Source of the DNA: Flaccisagitta enflata
Lineage: Eukaryota; Chaetognatha; Sagittoidea; Aphragmophora
Reading direction: 5' to 3'
DNA length: 64,000 nt
NCBI GenBank assembly: GCA_965153355.1
Contig: OZ231127.1
Location: 79,484,001 to 79,548,000, forward strand
Position numbers and translations under genes: made by a program. Below are positions 38,990 through 53,373 of the stretch, piece after piece (positions within the stretch are counted from its first letter, which is position 1; every line of letters starts with the position of its first letter). A model generated the notes under the pieces. It saw only the letters and a program-made list of their open reading frames with translations. It did not search any database and was not told the DNA's origin.

Positions 38990-39390
38990 CCTCAACTTGG
39001 GCTCATTTTAAAGAGCAGACGCAGCTCTTTAAAATGAGCCCAAATTGAGGTCATTAGCTCAATCCGTTTAGACGCAGCATTGTTCCAAAGTTGATGTAAG
39101 TTTGAGCAAAAAATTGATTTCACTCATGCAACTTTGCAAGCTCATATCTTCTAAACGAATTGAGCTAATGACCTCAACTTGGGCTCATTTTAAAGAACAG
39201 ACGCAGTTCTTTAAAATGAGCCCAAATTGAGGTCATTAGCTAAATCCGTTTAGACGCAGCATTGTTCCAAAGTTGATGTAATTTGAGCAAAAAATTGATT
39301 TCACTCATGCAACTTTGCAAGCTCATATCTTCTGAACGAATTGAGCTAATGACCTCAACTTGGGCTCATTTTAAAGAATAGACGCAGCTC
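38990..39390. repeat. tandem hairpin units in the left inverted arm
   Basis: Units of about 185 bp, each holding a near-perfect hairpin: GACCTCAACTTGGGCTCATT..TTAAAGAGC, a 7-base loop, then its inverse. Two full units and a partial one. The right arm carries two inverted units at about 42850 and 43040. Confidence 0.85.
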
Positions 39391-39436
39391 TTAAGATTCT
39401 GTCTGTCTATTTGCCTGTCCGTCCGTCCGTCAGTCT

Positions 39437-39638
<202 letters not shown>

Positions 39639-39956
39639 TACACATACACAGGCCTTTTTTCAGAGCGTGCCCGGGAGCCCGATGCTCTATTTTGCTCCCG
39701 GGCACACAAGATTTGCTGGCATGCCCGGTTTGCAGAGAGCCCGGTTTGCTCTCTCAATTTTTGTGGAGTATTTTCTACCCAACACAAGTTTGCCATTACG
39801 ATCGTTTTTTTAAAGACAATCAACTGAACGGACATGAATGGGAAATTCACAAAGTGAAAATCTACATCAAAAGATAATAATTTGTTCCTTGAAAATATCA
39901 CAATTATCATATTCTATTCTGACTTATCAAATCTGCTACCTTGATTTCATGATTAG

Positions 39957-40157
39957 CGCCAGCGGGAATTCAGCAAAAGACATCAAAACCGAGCATTGAG
40001 CTTTGCTGCTTCCATCTGCTCTAGAGACGACCTCATGATGGCGTACAACAACTATCAGATTGAGGATTTCAAAGCACAATTGTCTTTTGACAAGTGGATG
40101 AGAATGAAATATTTCGCAGTTTCTAAAGATATGATTAGCGGATCACAACTTGAATGA
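39957..40157 (+). CDS. possible terminal exon of unknown protein inside the inverted-repeat segment
   Basis: After acceptor-like tttcatgattag, an unbroken 66-codon frame reads FSKRHQNRALSFAASICSRD, DLMMAYNNYQIEDFKAQLSF and DKWMRMKYFAVSKDMISG and stops at 40157. The composition is protein-like and free of simple repeats. No donor that would join it to the exon at 41980 was found, and the family is not recognised. Confidence 0.4.
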   Translation, partial: RQREFSKRHQNRALSFAASICSRDDLMMAYNNYQIEDFKAQLSFDKWMRMKYFAVSKDMISGSQLE

Positions 40158-40286
40158 ATCACTTCAACTCTACACACTGCTCAATCCATCTGTCCGTTGG
40201 TCCATTGATCTGTCTGTAAAGTTGTACTTTTTTTGTTTTACAGATTGTTTTTATTCCTGCCAAATGCATGGTTAGCCTTTTTTTAG

Positions 40287-40499
40287 TCGCGTGCTACGCG
40301 ACTCTACACCCCGCTTTGTTGGTCCGTCCGTCGGTCAGTCCGTCGGTCCGTCCGTCTGTTGCTCCGTCCGTCACACTTTACTTTTTCAGGGTTTTTGCGG
40401 TCTTTGGCCTCACTGCTCCTGCCCAAGTGATCAAGTGACCTCAAATACGGCCCCTGCCCACCCGCACGCGACTGGGGTAGCCGTGTATCCGGCCTTGTT
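40287..40499 (-). repeat. hairpin-ended element, inverted copy
   Basis: AGTCGCGTGCTACGCGACTC (terminal hairpin) to GTGTATCCGGCCTTGTT. It lies 90 bp from another copy in the opposite orientation. Confidence 0.75.
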
Positions 40500-40587
40500 A
40501 CTGCCCCTGCCCACTTGAACGCCTCTCGAGTAGCCATGTATTTGACGTTTTGTCTAGCTTTTCTTGTATATGACGTTGTTGATACTA

Positions 40588-40743
40588 GAACAAGGCCGGA
40601 TACATGGCCAATACCAGTCGCGGATGGGTGGGCAGGGGCGGAAACGCTGGTTTTTCCACTTTTCGACTCGTGCTCACCAACGGACCGACCGACCAACCAA
40701 CGGACGGACAAAGCCTCTTATAGAGTCGCTCGTCTGCTACTGA
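40588..40743 (+). repeat. hairpin-ended element, short copy
   Basis: AACAAGGCCGGATACATGGC to CTTATAGAGTCGCTCGTCTG, with the middle shortened. Confidence 0.75.
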
Positions 40744-40938
40744 AAAGCTTTCTTTCATTTATTAGATATCTCATTCATTCAAACGAATCATTCGCTGCTT
40801 AAAGAGATGGGAGAAACATGGTGAGAGAGAAAACTAAGTATACCGGCTCACTTAATAGGGAAATCTGGATTTTTTACCGGGCTGTTCTTCTGCCGGGCTC
40901 CTTGAAATTGTAAGGAGAGAGCCCGGAATGCTCTTACA

Positions 40939-41032
<94 letters not shown>

Positions 41033-41067
41033 CTTAGCTTCGCTATCCAATTTTTGTAATTCAAAGG

Positions 41068-41912
<845 letters not shown>

Positions 41913-41979
41913 CATCGGACCGGTGACGATGGATGCTCTAACTGAATCGACCACTTTAGTTTCAAGATTGTGACCACAG

Positions 41980-42267
41980 TCGTGGCACTTTTTTGTTGCC
42001 CTTCAAATTGAAACCGAGTGGTTGAGCGAGCCAGTTTCTACTTGGTTAAACAATACAGCCTACCAGCGCTTTCATAAGTTCGCTCACGATCTGCCGATTT
42101 CAAATGATAGCACTGAGAGGATGATTAAGCAGACAAGCGATTATACGAATTTTGGCGCAAAAAACGAGGATGATTTTCAGGCTATATTAAGTGTTGTTGG
42201 GCAGGCAACTGAGCACTTACCGAGCCGGAGCACAAAAGCGGCATTAGTAAAGGCCTATGATGAATGA
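41980..42267 (+). CDS. C-terminal exon of an uncharacterised, repeat-associated animal protein family
   Basis: Acceptor attgtgaccacag, then 95 codons: SWHFFVALQIETEWLSEPVS, a WLNNTAYQRF segment, LPISNDSTERMIKQTSDYTN, and EDDFQAILSVV, ending AYDE and stop. The spacing of W-L-S-x-P-V-x-x-W, N-N-x-x-Y, N-D-x-x-E-R and E-D-x-x-Q-x-x-L-x-V-V matches a family of unnamed proteins I know from cnidarian, arthropod and mollusc genomes, often in many copies. I know no function for it. The exon sits inside the 4.5-kb inverted-repeat segment, so it may belong to a mobile element. Confidence 0.6.
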   Translation, partial: SWHFFVALQIETEWLSEPVSTWLNNTAYQRFHKFAHDLPISNDSTERMIKQTSDYTNFGAKNEDDFQAILSVVGQATEHLPSRSTKAALVKAYDE

Positions 42268-42664
42268 TTATTGATTATTGTTCGTATTTTTGGCCTTGGT
42301 TTCTTCGTATTTTTGGCCTTGGTTGCCTTTTATTTTGTGAATACCTTGTGTATTTAGATTTTGAAATTTTAAAACGTCTCTTTTAGAATTCTTTTTAGAA
42401 TTTCGTGATATTCAGTTTTAAATTATTCAAGAATTTTGTAATAATTTGTTTTAGAACTATATTAGAATTTCAAAATATTTTGTTGGAGAATTATTTTGAT
42501 ATTTTGCAATACTACTGTGTGATGAAAAAAAATTCAAAAAAAGATAAAAGTGAAATTGAAAAACAAACTTCTGAAACCTTGTCTCATTTTCTTCTTAGGT
42601 GGATAGTTTTAGTGCTGCTCCTAGTCGACGACGCATGAGGAATCTCTCTTATGGGTGGATATTA

Positions 42665-42796
42665 ACAAGGCCAGATACTTGGCCACCATAGTCGCGTACC
42701 GGTGGGCAGGGGCAGTGATAACCACCTGTATATGCAGAAAAACAAAAAAAAGTTTGACAGACAGACAAAGCAGGTTGCACAGATGCGTGCACTCAA
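42665..42796 (+). repeat. hairpin-ended element, degraded copy
   Basis: AACAAGGCCAGATACTTGGC and GTGGGCAGGGGCAG; the 3' hairpin is reduced to AGATGCGTGCACT. Confidence 0.55.
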
Positions 42797-43499
42797 AATG
42801 ACATCAACTTTGGAGCAATGCTTCTTCTAAATGAAATGAGCTAATGACCTCAAGTTGGGCTCATTTTAAAGAGTAGATGCTGTTCTTTAAAATGAGCCCA
42901 AATTGAGGTCATTAGCTCATTTCGTTTAGAAGATATAAGCTTGCAAAGTTGCATAAATGAAATCCATGTTTTGCTCAAACTAACATCAACTTTGGAGCAA
43001 TGCTGCTTCTAAACGGATTGAGCTAATGACCTCAATTTGGGCTCATTTTAAAGAGCTGCGCCTACTCTTTAAAATGAGCCTAAATTGAGGTCATTAGCTT
43101 AATTCGTTTAAAAGATATGAGCTAACAAAGTTAGGGGTGTCTGACCCCTATATTTTCTGTTTTTTCTTCATTTTTCTCTAACTACCGATGCTCCAATTCC
43201 GATGCCCGTGACTTTCTGAGGCCTGTTAACTATTTTTTAGTTATATTGGAAAGGAAAAAGCGCCGGGTGGGGATACTAAAGCCATTTTCTGCGCATTCCA
43301 TGAGGAGTGCTGTAAAATTCTTGGCTCTCATCAACCTTTTCCCGTTCCCCTCGCATTATATCCATCTTCTCACATATATGGGTACTGTACATAACTGAAT
43401 TAGCGAGTCTCATTTTTAGTTTCGGACACGCAACTCTATAAGAGGATTTGTCTGTCCATCCGTGAGTCCATCTGTCCGTCGGTCCGTCCGTCAGCATAA

Positions 43500-43613
43500 G
43501 TCAATAGTCCGGGTGACGGAGAAAGAGGAGAAGGAGAAGGAGGAGGAGGAGAAAATTCCCCATATGTATTAAAGCATAGGTCATCAACCCCTTCGGGGCC
43601 GCTGACCCAAAAA
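43500..43613. mobile_element. foldback element, single-end remnant
   Basis: It ends with CATAGGTCATCAACCCCTTC and GGGGCCGCTGACCC, the right end of the 58.8-kb variant, after an AGG/GAA-rich stretch. No left end was found. Confidence 0.6.
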
Positions 43614-43639
43614 CGGAAAACGAGCGATTCTGAAGCTTT

Positions 43640-43980
43640 ATGTGTATCAGGGTGGGCTCAATTTTGGCATTCAAAAGAAACATTATTTCAAAGCACTTTT
43701 CATGTTCCATTTGCATAGTCAAAGTCCAGTCTCATCGGAAAATCGATTTGGACTCAATCTAGGCATTCGGTAATCAATGCTCTAGTTGTATAGAAATGAT
43801 AGCAGTAGTTGTGAGAGAAATTTCTTCCATAGACATTCTATACAACTAACACATTGATTACGGAATGTCTAAATCAAGTGCAAATCGTTTTACCAATGAG
43901 ATTGGGCTCTAGTCATGCAAATGGAACATGAAAAATGCTTGGGTATAATGTTTCACTGTAATGCCCAATTTGAGCCCTTC
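43640..43980. repeat. imperfect inverted repeat of about 340 bp
   Basis: CATTCAAAAGAAACATTAT, TTCATGTTCCATTTGCAT and TTGTATAGAA at the left recur inverted at the right (ATGCAAATGGAACATGAAAA, TTCTATACAA). It is probably another MITE. No target duplication identified. Confidence 0.65.
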
Positions 43981-44289
43981 TAATGTGTGTGTGTTAAGGG
44001 GGGTTGGGTGGGGCGTTGGGTGTGGATGGGGGTTGGTCGCCCCTGCCCACCCGTCCGCAAGGATATTGTGACCCCCCGTCACTTGTTTCACTTAACGTTT
44101 ATTTAACAGCAGCTCCCCTGGCCCATCTAATCACATCCGTCTCCTCATAATATTGATGGGAAGTGCCGTTGTAACCTTATCCTAGATGCACGTATTCGCG
44201 GTTAACGGCTTTGAGTTCCGCCTTTCCGTCTAAGCTTTGACGTCATATCGGAATTAACGCAATTAGTTAATGTAGTTAACTGCGCTTCT

Positions 44290-44487
44290 TAGTCGCGGAC
44301 ACGCGACTCTAAAACTTGTCGTGTTGGTCGGTTGGTCAATCGGTATGATGGTCTCTCTGTCAGTCTCGTCACATATTTGAATTGGGGGCGGTTTCGGCAT
44401 TGCAGCCCCATTTCAACAAAATGTGAGTGTTTTTTTGCCTTTCCGCTCCTGCCTCCGCGACCGCAACTGGTACACGGCCTTGTTTTT
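44290..44487 (-). repeat. hairpin-ended element, degraded copy
   Basis: TTAGTCGCGGACACGCGACT at the left, GGTACACGGCCTTGTTTTT at the right. Confidence 0.65.
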
Positions 44488-44489
44488 TT

Positions 44490-46060
44490 CTGCCTTTGCT
44501 CTGTCTCTCTGCCTCGTTGCCGGTGCTGTAAACTTTGAGTATGCTGCAATCATTACATATGTCTAGATCCATGTTTATGATGATAGTGTACCGTTTCATA
44601 TTTCGGTTCAACATTCATCATTATGAAATCACTGTCCCTTCTCTTTCGCTGTACATTATATACCGCTTCCTTGTGGTTTCCTGTGTCGATCTCTTTTCGT
44701 CTTTGTCTTTCTCTATCCAACTGTCTGTCTATTTCTGTCTCTCCGCTCTATGAACTACACGTGTCCAAGCTCCATACTGAAAAGTTGTGTTTTAACTGTG
44801 GTGTTAAGTGGTGCGATGTGCACCTTAGCGATGTGCACCTGAGCAAAACCCCAGATTCATCATTGATATCATGAATTAAGTCCCAATAATGACATTTTTA
44901 CTCCTGCTCTTCCTCCCCCTCTTCCTCTTTGGCCTCGTCCACTTAGTCTTACTGCTTCTCTGTGCTCATTGTACCTCATTTCACCTTTTACTCTCCTCTT
45001 TCTCCTCTTTCAGAACAAGAGGTGTAAAAACCATTAAAACAGGGAGGTAAATCAAAAGGAAATGAAGCACAAAGATACTGGACGGAGGTGGATGAGATGG
45101 AGGAAAGGGCGGAACTGGAGGAAATGGGATGGAGAAGATGGAGAAGATAGAGAAGATGGAATGGAGTCAGAGACACCCCTTCTCCCTTAGATGAAGATGG
45201 AAGAGATGGACGTAATGGAGAAGAGGAAAGGAGTATCGGGGAAGGTTATGGAAGAGCAGGAGTAAACGGACATGGTAAAAGAGGAGGAATGGAAGGGCGA
45301 AGGGAAGGGAAAGAAAGGGAGTACCGACAATAAGAGAAAGGAAGGATAAAGTCAATGGCAAGGAGGTGAAAGGAGTGAAGGAGGTAAAGGTTATAAGAGG
45401 AGGAAGTAGCAGAGGAAAGGAAGGAGGTTAAAGGAGAGGAGGAGGAGAAAGAGGAGAGGAAGGAGGTAGAGGAATGGAAGGTGACAACGGAAAAGGAGGT
45501 TGAAGGACGGGAGAAAGACATGAAAACAGGCCTGTACATTCTTGAGTCCCCCCCGTGGAGGGAAAAAATCAAAGGGTCTGGAGATGGGGAAGGAAACCAA
45601 AGGGGGAAAAAGAGACAAAAAGGAAATTTGGGGAAAATATAACTTTTTACAGTACCAAATCATAAAACTCAATTAGTAAAACATAATTTAACACTATTTA
45701 AACCCTAACTACATAGTTTTATTGCTATATGGGGAAGAAAATCATGGATATAAAAATGCGATGCGACGCGTCGCGGGGAAGAAAATCAAAGGCAGGGGGG
45801 GGGAAATCAAAAGCGACTCAATAATGTACACCCCTGCATAAAAGACGAAAGGAAAGGGGCAAGTCAAAAAGATAAAGGAATAGGAAAGTAAGGAGAAGTG
45901 AAAGGTAAGAGGTGAGAGAGGAGGTGGTTGAGGCAAACCGCTCCCCGCGTCATGGATCATTTGCACTTCATTTCATCCCGACCACCTTATCAACCATTTT
46001 TCATTTATTTTCATCCCTACTTCCTTGCTTCTTCTGCTTTCTTTTTTTGAGTATTCCTGA
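44490..46060. other. no gene seen; CT- and GGA-rich sequence
   Basis: 45040-45620 is a GGAGGA/GATGGA-rich degenerate repeat. Nothing else could be supported. Confidence 0.6.
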
Positions 46061-46307
46061 TTGTGTTTGACTGTCTCCCTGTTTCTCCCTTTTGTTTCTC
46101 TCTATCGGTCATTCATCCTTTATTCCTCCGTTCATCTCTTCCTTACCTTCCTTCTTTATTTTCTTCTTCTGTTACTTTTTTCCAGTATTAGTTCCTTGCT
46201 CTCTGTCCTATTTTGCCCGCCTCTTTCTATCTGTGGTTATCCACCTGCCGGTCTGTCTGTTTGTCTGTCGATCTGTCGGTCTGTCTGTCTCTTTCACTGT
46301 CTTTGTC

Positions 46308-46579
<272 letters not shown>

Positions 46580-46721
46580 GACCATTTGTTCTTTTTTTTC
46601 TCTTGGCTGTTTTCCTGAGCATTTTCTGTGTCATTTGCTTTTCCTGGCTGTGGTTTAGCTGCAGCCTCACCACCGCCTGTCTATGGCCTTGGTGCGGCCC
46701 AGATGCGGCCTGGATACGGCC

Positions 46722-46722
<1 letters not shown>

Positions 46723-46759
<37 letters not shown>

Positions 46760-46788
46760 GTTCAATCAATCAATCAATCGTTCAATCT

Positions 46789-46838
<50 letters not shown>

Positions 46839-46905
46839 CAGTTAATCATTCAGTTAATCATTCAATCAATCGATCAATCAATCAATCAATCATTCAGTTA
46901 GTCAA
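46723..46905 (+). repeat. (CAAT)n microsatellite
   Basis: CAAT units with CATT and GTTAAT variants. Confidence 0.95.
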
Positions 46906-47084
46906 TCAATCTATCTACTTTAACAATCATTCTGTCACTTTGAAAATGTGAGAGACTAAAGAAACAGTTTTAAACATGAGGCAAGCCACTGCAAGAAAAA
47001 GAAATGGAAAGAGGAAGGCAGAGTTCAAATGGCATTTTTTTGACAGTAAAACCGACCAATTTAACAGCATAAGTTTGAATTTTT

Positions 47085-47680
47085 TGTGGCCATCTCATAT
47101 GCTAACCCATGAATCAGGGACACAGCCATGTAGCCATCTCATTTGCTAACCCAACAATCAGGGGCAGAGCCATGTGGCTATCTCATATGCTTTCCCAAAA
47201 ATCAGGGACAGAGCCATGTGGCCATCTCATATGCTAATCCAACAATCAGGGGCAGAGCCATGTGGCCATCTCATATGCTAACCCAACAATCAGGGACAGA
47301 GCCATGTGGCCATCTCATATGCTAACCCAACAATCAGGGACAGAGCCATGTGGCCATCTCATATGCTAACCCAACAATCAGGGACAGAGCCATGTGGCCA
47401 TCTCATATGCTAACCAATCAATTAGGGATAGTGCCATGTGGCCATCTCATATGCTAACCCAACCATCAGGGGCAGAGCCATGTGGCCATCTCATATGCTA
47501 ACCCATCAATCAGGGACAGGGCCACGTGGCCATCTCATATGCTAACTCATCAATCAGGGACAAAGTCACGTGGCCACCTTGTATGATCAACCCATGAATC
47601 CTGAACAACGCTACCTCATGATTATACGCCAACCCATCTATCAGGGACAGAGCGTCGTGGCCATCTCATATGCTAATGTT
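47085..47680 (+). repeat. 44-bp minisatellite, about 13 copies
   Basis: Unit contains GTGGCCATCTCATATGCTAA and AATCAGGGACAGAGCCAT. Central copies are almost identical and those at the ends diverge, as expected for unequal exchange. Confidence 0.95.
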
Positions 47681-47699
47681 TCTATGACGGGCGGAAGAG

Positions 47700-49700
47700 G
47701 CGAAGCAAAAGAGGAAATTGGATGTTCAGGTTGGAGAAAAGCGGACGCAATTATCGCCCTTTTCAATCTTTTTTTTTCCCACTTTTTCTCAGTCGTTTGA
47801 GAGATTCCTGGGTCATAAAAATGAAATTGCTCGATTACTGTCAGAGCACATAATCCTAGTTCCAACAGACTTACCGGTCATTCCGTGAGACAAATAAGCC
47901 AATTAAGATCCGTTACATTTCAAATTGATTTTTTGCATGACATAAACCATAATTTTCTCTTTGGTAACGCCTTTCCCATGATACGCGGTAGTTGTGTGGA
48001 CATGGCGTGATATATCCACGCGCTCTTTTGTTGTGCGTATCCCTTAGACCAGTCGTGACCCCTCATTAACTCATTAACTCATTAAGCTTCTTGACCTTTT
48101 ATAGTGGCGCAAGACAAAACCACCCGCGATTGTCTGTCCAACAGACTAAACTGAGATTCACTAAAGCGATTTTTGTTATACGAACCTCTTTCATTGAGAG
48201 TTGAAATTAGATGGATTGATTAACATGAGCAATTTCAAAAGCGTTAGATAGTCAGCAGTTCCTTTTTGCCCAAAAGTCAGTGAATGTAGGAAGGAGGTCA
48301 TTAGAAGAGAAGCAGTTCTGAAAGTTCCAACAATTCATGCTTTTACACATGGAGAAACTTCTGTCTGAAGTTTGTTTAAGATTTGGGATTTGAGGTTGGG
48401 GGTTACGAGTGTCAGGGTGCCAAAAAAGGGCGAAACTGGCTTTTCCCCCGCCATCATCTTTTTCTTTTGCAAAGGTCCTGTCAAACGAGCCGTTGCGCCA
48501 CCTTCAATTGAATCGGGAACCATCGTTAGGGTGTGGTTGAAGTTTGTATTGAATTAACATTGGAATCAATATCTTTATTATGCAAATTTTACCTCCGCCA
48601 TAGATTTCTAAAAAAACTTCATGGTCACCCTAACGATGGTTCCCAATTGTTTTGAAAATTGCGTGACGGCTCATTTAATAGCATTTAAGCAAAGGAAACC
48701 GATGATGGGGGGGGGGAGCCAGTTCCAGCCGATCCCGGCACTCTTACATGCGTATTGGGGGTTGGGCCTTCCAACTGAGGCTGTGGTTTTGGCCTTTGTT
48801 CGAAGGTTTTGGCTTTGAGGTTGGGATTTGGGACTTGATGCTTGAATTTAGGCTTCATAGTCGAGGTTTGAACTACAACACTAAAAGTTTTAGCCTGATT
48901 GCTTGAATTAAGATCGAGGGGGCGTAGGAGAAGGAAAAGAAAATTCGCCCTTAAGGGAAAACATTGGCCTCTACAGGGGCGCTGCCAGATGAGGTCGTTG
49001 CTGCAAATTCGAGTGAAATTTCATCGCCTTTCGGCTTTAATGGTTTTGATTAGATATATGTGGATGGAACTGACTAAGCTATCAAAACTGGGAATACATC
49101 AAGTGTTTAGACCAGTATCTTTGATATGAAAACTATGATAATGAACCGCACAGCTCGGTACCGGTACCTGTGCCGGTGGTCCGTGCTACGCATCGAGAAG
49201 GAGTTTCATTCGGAGATAGAACTCAGCCATTACGGCTGAGATTGAGAATGGCATGACTCATTGGCTGCACGACGCAGACCTGAATGAGTGTCATTTAGTT
49301 ACAGATTGCCAACGGCACTTTGGCATTACAGGACTAAGAGGATCGTGATTAAGAGAATGCTGTTGGTTCCTAGCAAACAGTCAGTGTACAAAATGAAAGA
49401 CATAACAACGTTGGGAAACCAGGAAATACCAATTGCAGACATGTGAAATGCGCAATATTATGCTTTTCAATACGAGAATAACCGCTGGACAAATCGGGGA
49501 ATGGACCAATGGACCAATGGACCAATGGACCAGCGGACCAACAGTCCAATCAATAAATGCAGCCTCTCATAGAATCCATTACTAGTTTGCAACTATGAAT
49601 TTGCATTATCAATAACATACATTATAAAATCTTAAAATCACATAAAAACAAATACCTTTGCCGCGGTATCAGGCTTAAAACATAGATAATGATTTCTGTT
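47700..49700. other. no gene seen
   Basis: Unique-looking sequence with only short frames. 48350-48650 contains an inverted CTAACGATGGTTCC pair (48518 and 48629) around AT-rich DNA, probably MITE ends. Confidence 0.5.
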
Positions 49701-49710
49701 TTGTGTACAG

Positions 49711-49788
49711 ACTGCGAGTGTGAGACCAAAGGGAGGATCAGAGCCTGAATCCATTTCCTTCGACCCCATTTGGAATTTAATGGAGTGA
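49711..49788 (+). CDS. possible short terminal exon, unknown product
   Basis: A good acceptor (ttctgttttgtgtacag) opens a 25-codon frame TASVRPKGGSEPESISFDPI and WNLME, then TGA. No partner exon was found, and the frame is short enough to arise by chance. Confidence 0.2.
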   Translation, partial: TASVRPKGGSEPESISFDPIWNLME

Positions 49789-50271
49789 AAATAGAGAGAG
49801 ATAAAACTGTTTGGTCGAGTTACTCTCCAGTCTCCGAGTCTTAAGGTTCTGTGCCAGCGAGAAAGACTCTTACAACGATACCAACATCGGTCTCATGTGA
49901 GATCTGCGCGTGGCAACATATAATACGCAAAAATACATGAGCAACTAAGTCGGGGGTTGGATGGGGCCGGATAGAGTGGATGGGGGTGGAGTTTCAGTTA
50001 TTCTTAAGGCTCCACGTACGGAATAGGAGAAAAAAAACTATGTAGACGGCCAAGAGTCTCATGAAATACGCTCTAAGCAAAGACTGATCCTCTGTGGCCA
50101 TATGCGTGAGCAACAAAGCGGAGGTGGATGGGAACTAGGAGAAGGATGGTAAGGATGGGGAGGATGGGGAGGTTGGGAAGGGTTGGTAGGATGGGAAGGG
50201 TTGGTAGGATGGAATGTGGTTAGGTTTTTCTGTCGGCAGTCTGATTCACATACGAGACAGTTTCTTTTTTT

Positions 50272-50414
50272 TTTGACGCGGACACGCGACTCTATAAGTA
50301 GCTGAGTCGGTTAGTCGGTCCGTCCTTTCATTTGTTTGAATGGCAAACGATTTTAGCATAACTGCCCCTCCCCAACCGTCGGTGACGAGGGTGCCGTGTA
50401 ACCGGCATTGTTTT
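50272..50414 (-). repeat. hairpin-ended element, short copy
   Basis: GACGCGGACACGCGACTCTA to GCCGTGTAACCGGCATTGTT. Confidence 0.65.
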
Positions 50415-50591
50415 ATTTAGTCGCGCTGTTGAAGTTTTTGTAGATGCCATGAAGAGATGAAAGAAGGCGTGTAAGCAATCAAAGATAGTATGGAAATAAA
50501 CGCAGTATAATTGGACAAAAGAAAATCGAAAAAAAAACCTTGTGAAAAAATCCGTGTTCCAAGGGAAACACATGAGTTTTCAAATATACAA

Positions 50592-50686
<95 letters not shown>
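50592..50686 (+). repeat. (GT)n microsatellite
   Basis: Pure GT. Confidence 0.97.
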
Positions 50687-50689
<3 letters not shown>

Positions 50690-51396
50690 ATGGAATGAAT
50701 TTCTAAAATCAATGATTTTCATGTCAACGATTTTCATGACAAGTCTCTCTCACAAAATGGCGAAAAAAAAGAAAGAAAATCGTTCAGCTGATTTGCGTAC
50801 GAAAGGGTCAAAGCCTTATCGATTTGTCGGGAGAGATGGCTAGGAAGACAGAGAGACGGTTGTGAAGACAGAAAGAAACGCGGATATAAAGTCAGATAAT
50901 CAATCAGAGGGACCGACAAACTGGAAGTACATAAAGACAGAAACTACCGAAAGACAGACAGACGTCAAGCGTCAGCCGAGTGTCACGTGAGCGGTGGAGA
51001 GAGCCATGTCCTTTAGACTCGCTCATTTCCATCGGTTTCCGTTAAAATCAATGTTGTTTTAACTTTCATAGTTTCTCAGTGCGTCCTGGAAATGAGTTTG
51101 TCCGGCCGTTGTTGAAATTTTCAGATGAGAAATTTTGAAAAACTGTGCCATTGATATGATCAGACAGATTTAGAGTTCGAAGTTCAGAGTTCTACTATCT
51201 TAGAAATAAAAAGGTTTCCACACGGGGGAACCACTCTAGTCCGAATCCAATTGTCAAAATGAGGCCAGTAAACACTTAATCCACTCAAGTCAGAATCGGA
51301 CTAGAGTGGTTTGGTAAGTCAACTACCCATTCGGTCTATAGTGGTTCTCCCAGTTACTTCAGATCGGACTTGAGTGGGGTATCTTCTTACTACCAG

Positions 51397-51581
<185 letters not shown>

Positions 51582-51849
51582 CTGCTCAGTATCTTCTATC
51601 AAAGACTTAATAGCAATAAATGAGAGTGAGTTAATGTCCACCGTTGTGGTTGTACTACTTAGCAACGTACTGCACACAAAACCGTATACACAAGATTTGA
51701 CCGTTGATTGGTGAGGCCAATTTTACCTCGCTGACTCATTGGACAACGATCGAGTGGCTAAGAGAGAAGGAACAAGTCATCCAAGGATCGCACATGAACA
51801 GCGGTGCCCAATGCCCTGCTTGGAGTAATAGCTGTGGAAGTGGAGAGCA

Positions 51850-52209
51850 GGGCAGCGGCCTCTAAGGGCTGATGTCCTGTAGGACACAGGGGTGAATTTC
51901 CAAACATCTTAAGAGGGCACATTTGGTGCCTTTGGAGCAATCTCCCGTGATATTCGATGGAGGTTTTGCATTTTGTTTCAATTTCTTATCAATTTGCCAT
52001 GTCATTAAATGGGAATTTCACATTTTATTCATTTTTCTTCAATTTTCCATGTTATTCAATGGGAAGTTTGCATTTCATCACTTTCCCATCTTATTAGATG
52101 GGAATTTGAGGTTTAAGAAGCTCGGGGGGGGGGGGAGGCATACGGACAGACGTAATTAGTGGTTCACACCTGTGTCCTACAGGACATAGGCCCTTTGGGG
52201 CCGCTGCCC
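51850..52209. mobile_element. foldback element, third copy
   Basis: GGGCAGCGGCCTCTAAGGG and GTCCTGTAGGACACAGGGG at the left, inverse CCTGTGTCCTACAGGACA..GGGGCCGCTGCCC at the right. The interior is repeats of an ATGGGAATTT-like unit. Confidence 0.8.
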
Positions 52210-52237
52210 AAAAAAGGGACGGAAGCAATGGATTCTT

Positions 52238-52278
<41 letters not shown>

Positions 52279-53221
52279 CAGCTATCAAAAACCTAGGAAT
52301 ACATTTTTTTCAGGTCAATTTGGTTATCTGCTGAATTCTGATCAGTTTACATGAATCAATCGGTAAAAATGTGGATTTCAAGGTTATCAGATACCTGAAA
52401 GTGTTCTAAGTTGCTTTATTTATCAAAAGATGCTTTTAAAATCACACCGTCATTTGATATGTCAGTGCCTGTGCCTGTGTATGAGCATGTCACTCAGAGG
52501 TGTAGTAAAAGACAAGCTTACCAGCAGCTTTTCCCAGAACAAAACAATAGCAAAAGAAAAAACCGAACAACTTGTTTTGCTTTTTTTCGCTGAACTGGGT
52601 GCTTAAACCATAGAAAATTCATGACTGTTTGAGAGCTCTGCAAAATATCTTTCAAACGCCACGTTGCTGGTTATTCTAGCTTATTCGTTTTGAAATAGCG
52701 TTTGTATGAGTAAAAACTTAGCCCCTTTCAATTTTGTGCTCGTTTAAATAGAAAGGTTTTGAAAAAAACATAGTTTGACAAGCTCCAAATTTTAAACTGT
52801 TTGAGATACAGACTTGGAATTGGTCTAGAATGAAAGAAAATTCAAAAATCTTTAAACTCGTTTGGAAAAAAGTCCAATTAACAGTTTTTTCGTCTTTTCC
52901 CCATGGATTAACAAAAGGACGCAGCTTCTTCAACTTCAAATTTTACAATTGTGACCACCTACTCTTTACATTTACGCCATTTCTAAACGGATAAAGTTAG
53001 GACAACCAGCAAGGTCACATTCAAAAGATCTTTCGTAGAGTTTATAAACGGTCATGGATTTTGTTATGTTTTTCTCATTGGAGGATTTTGAAAAACTGAC
53101 AAACATTTTGTTCCGTTTTTTTTTTGTTTGTGCTATTGTTAGCACTTTGCCTTTGATTACGAGTTGTTTTTTGTGATCAGAAAAAATGTGGCTTCCCAGC
53201 CACAGACTATCCCTGATTTTT

Positions 53222-53373
53222 AGTAGTGGGCACGCGACTCTACACCTTGCCGTGTCATTCGGTAGGTCGGTAGGTTGGTCGGTAGGTCACACTTTTGAAT
53301 TTCGAGTGGTTTTGGCATTACAGCTCCAGCCCAACCGTCCGCGACTGAATTGCCGTGTATCCGGCCTTGTCCT
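53222..53373 (-). repeat. hairpin-ended element, short copy
   Basis: AGTAGTGGGCACGCGACTCT to CCGTGTATCCGGCCTTGT. Confidence 0.65.

Noticed and set aside
47085-47680. Regular 44-bp repeats resembling a CRISPR array
   Set aside because: Units are contiguous, with no unique spacers and no cas genes, in a eukaryotic context; this is a minisatellite.
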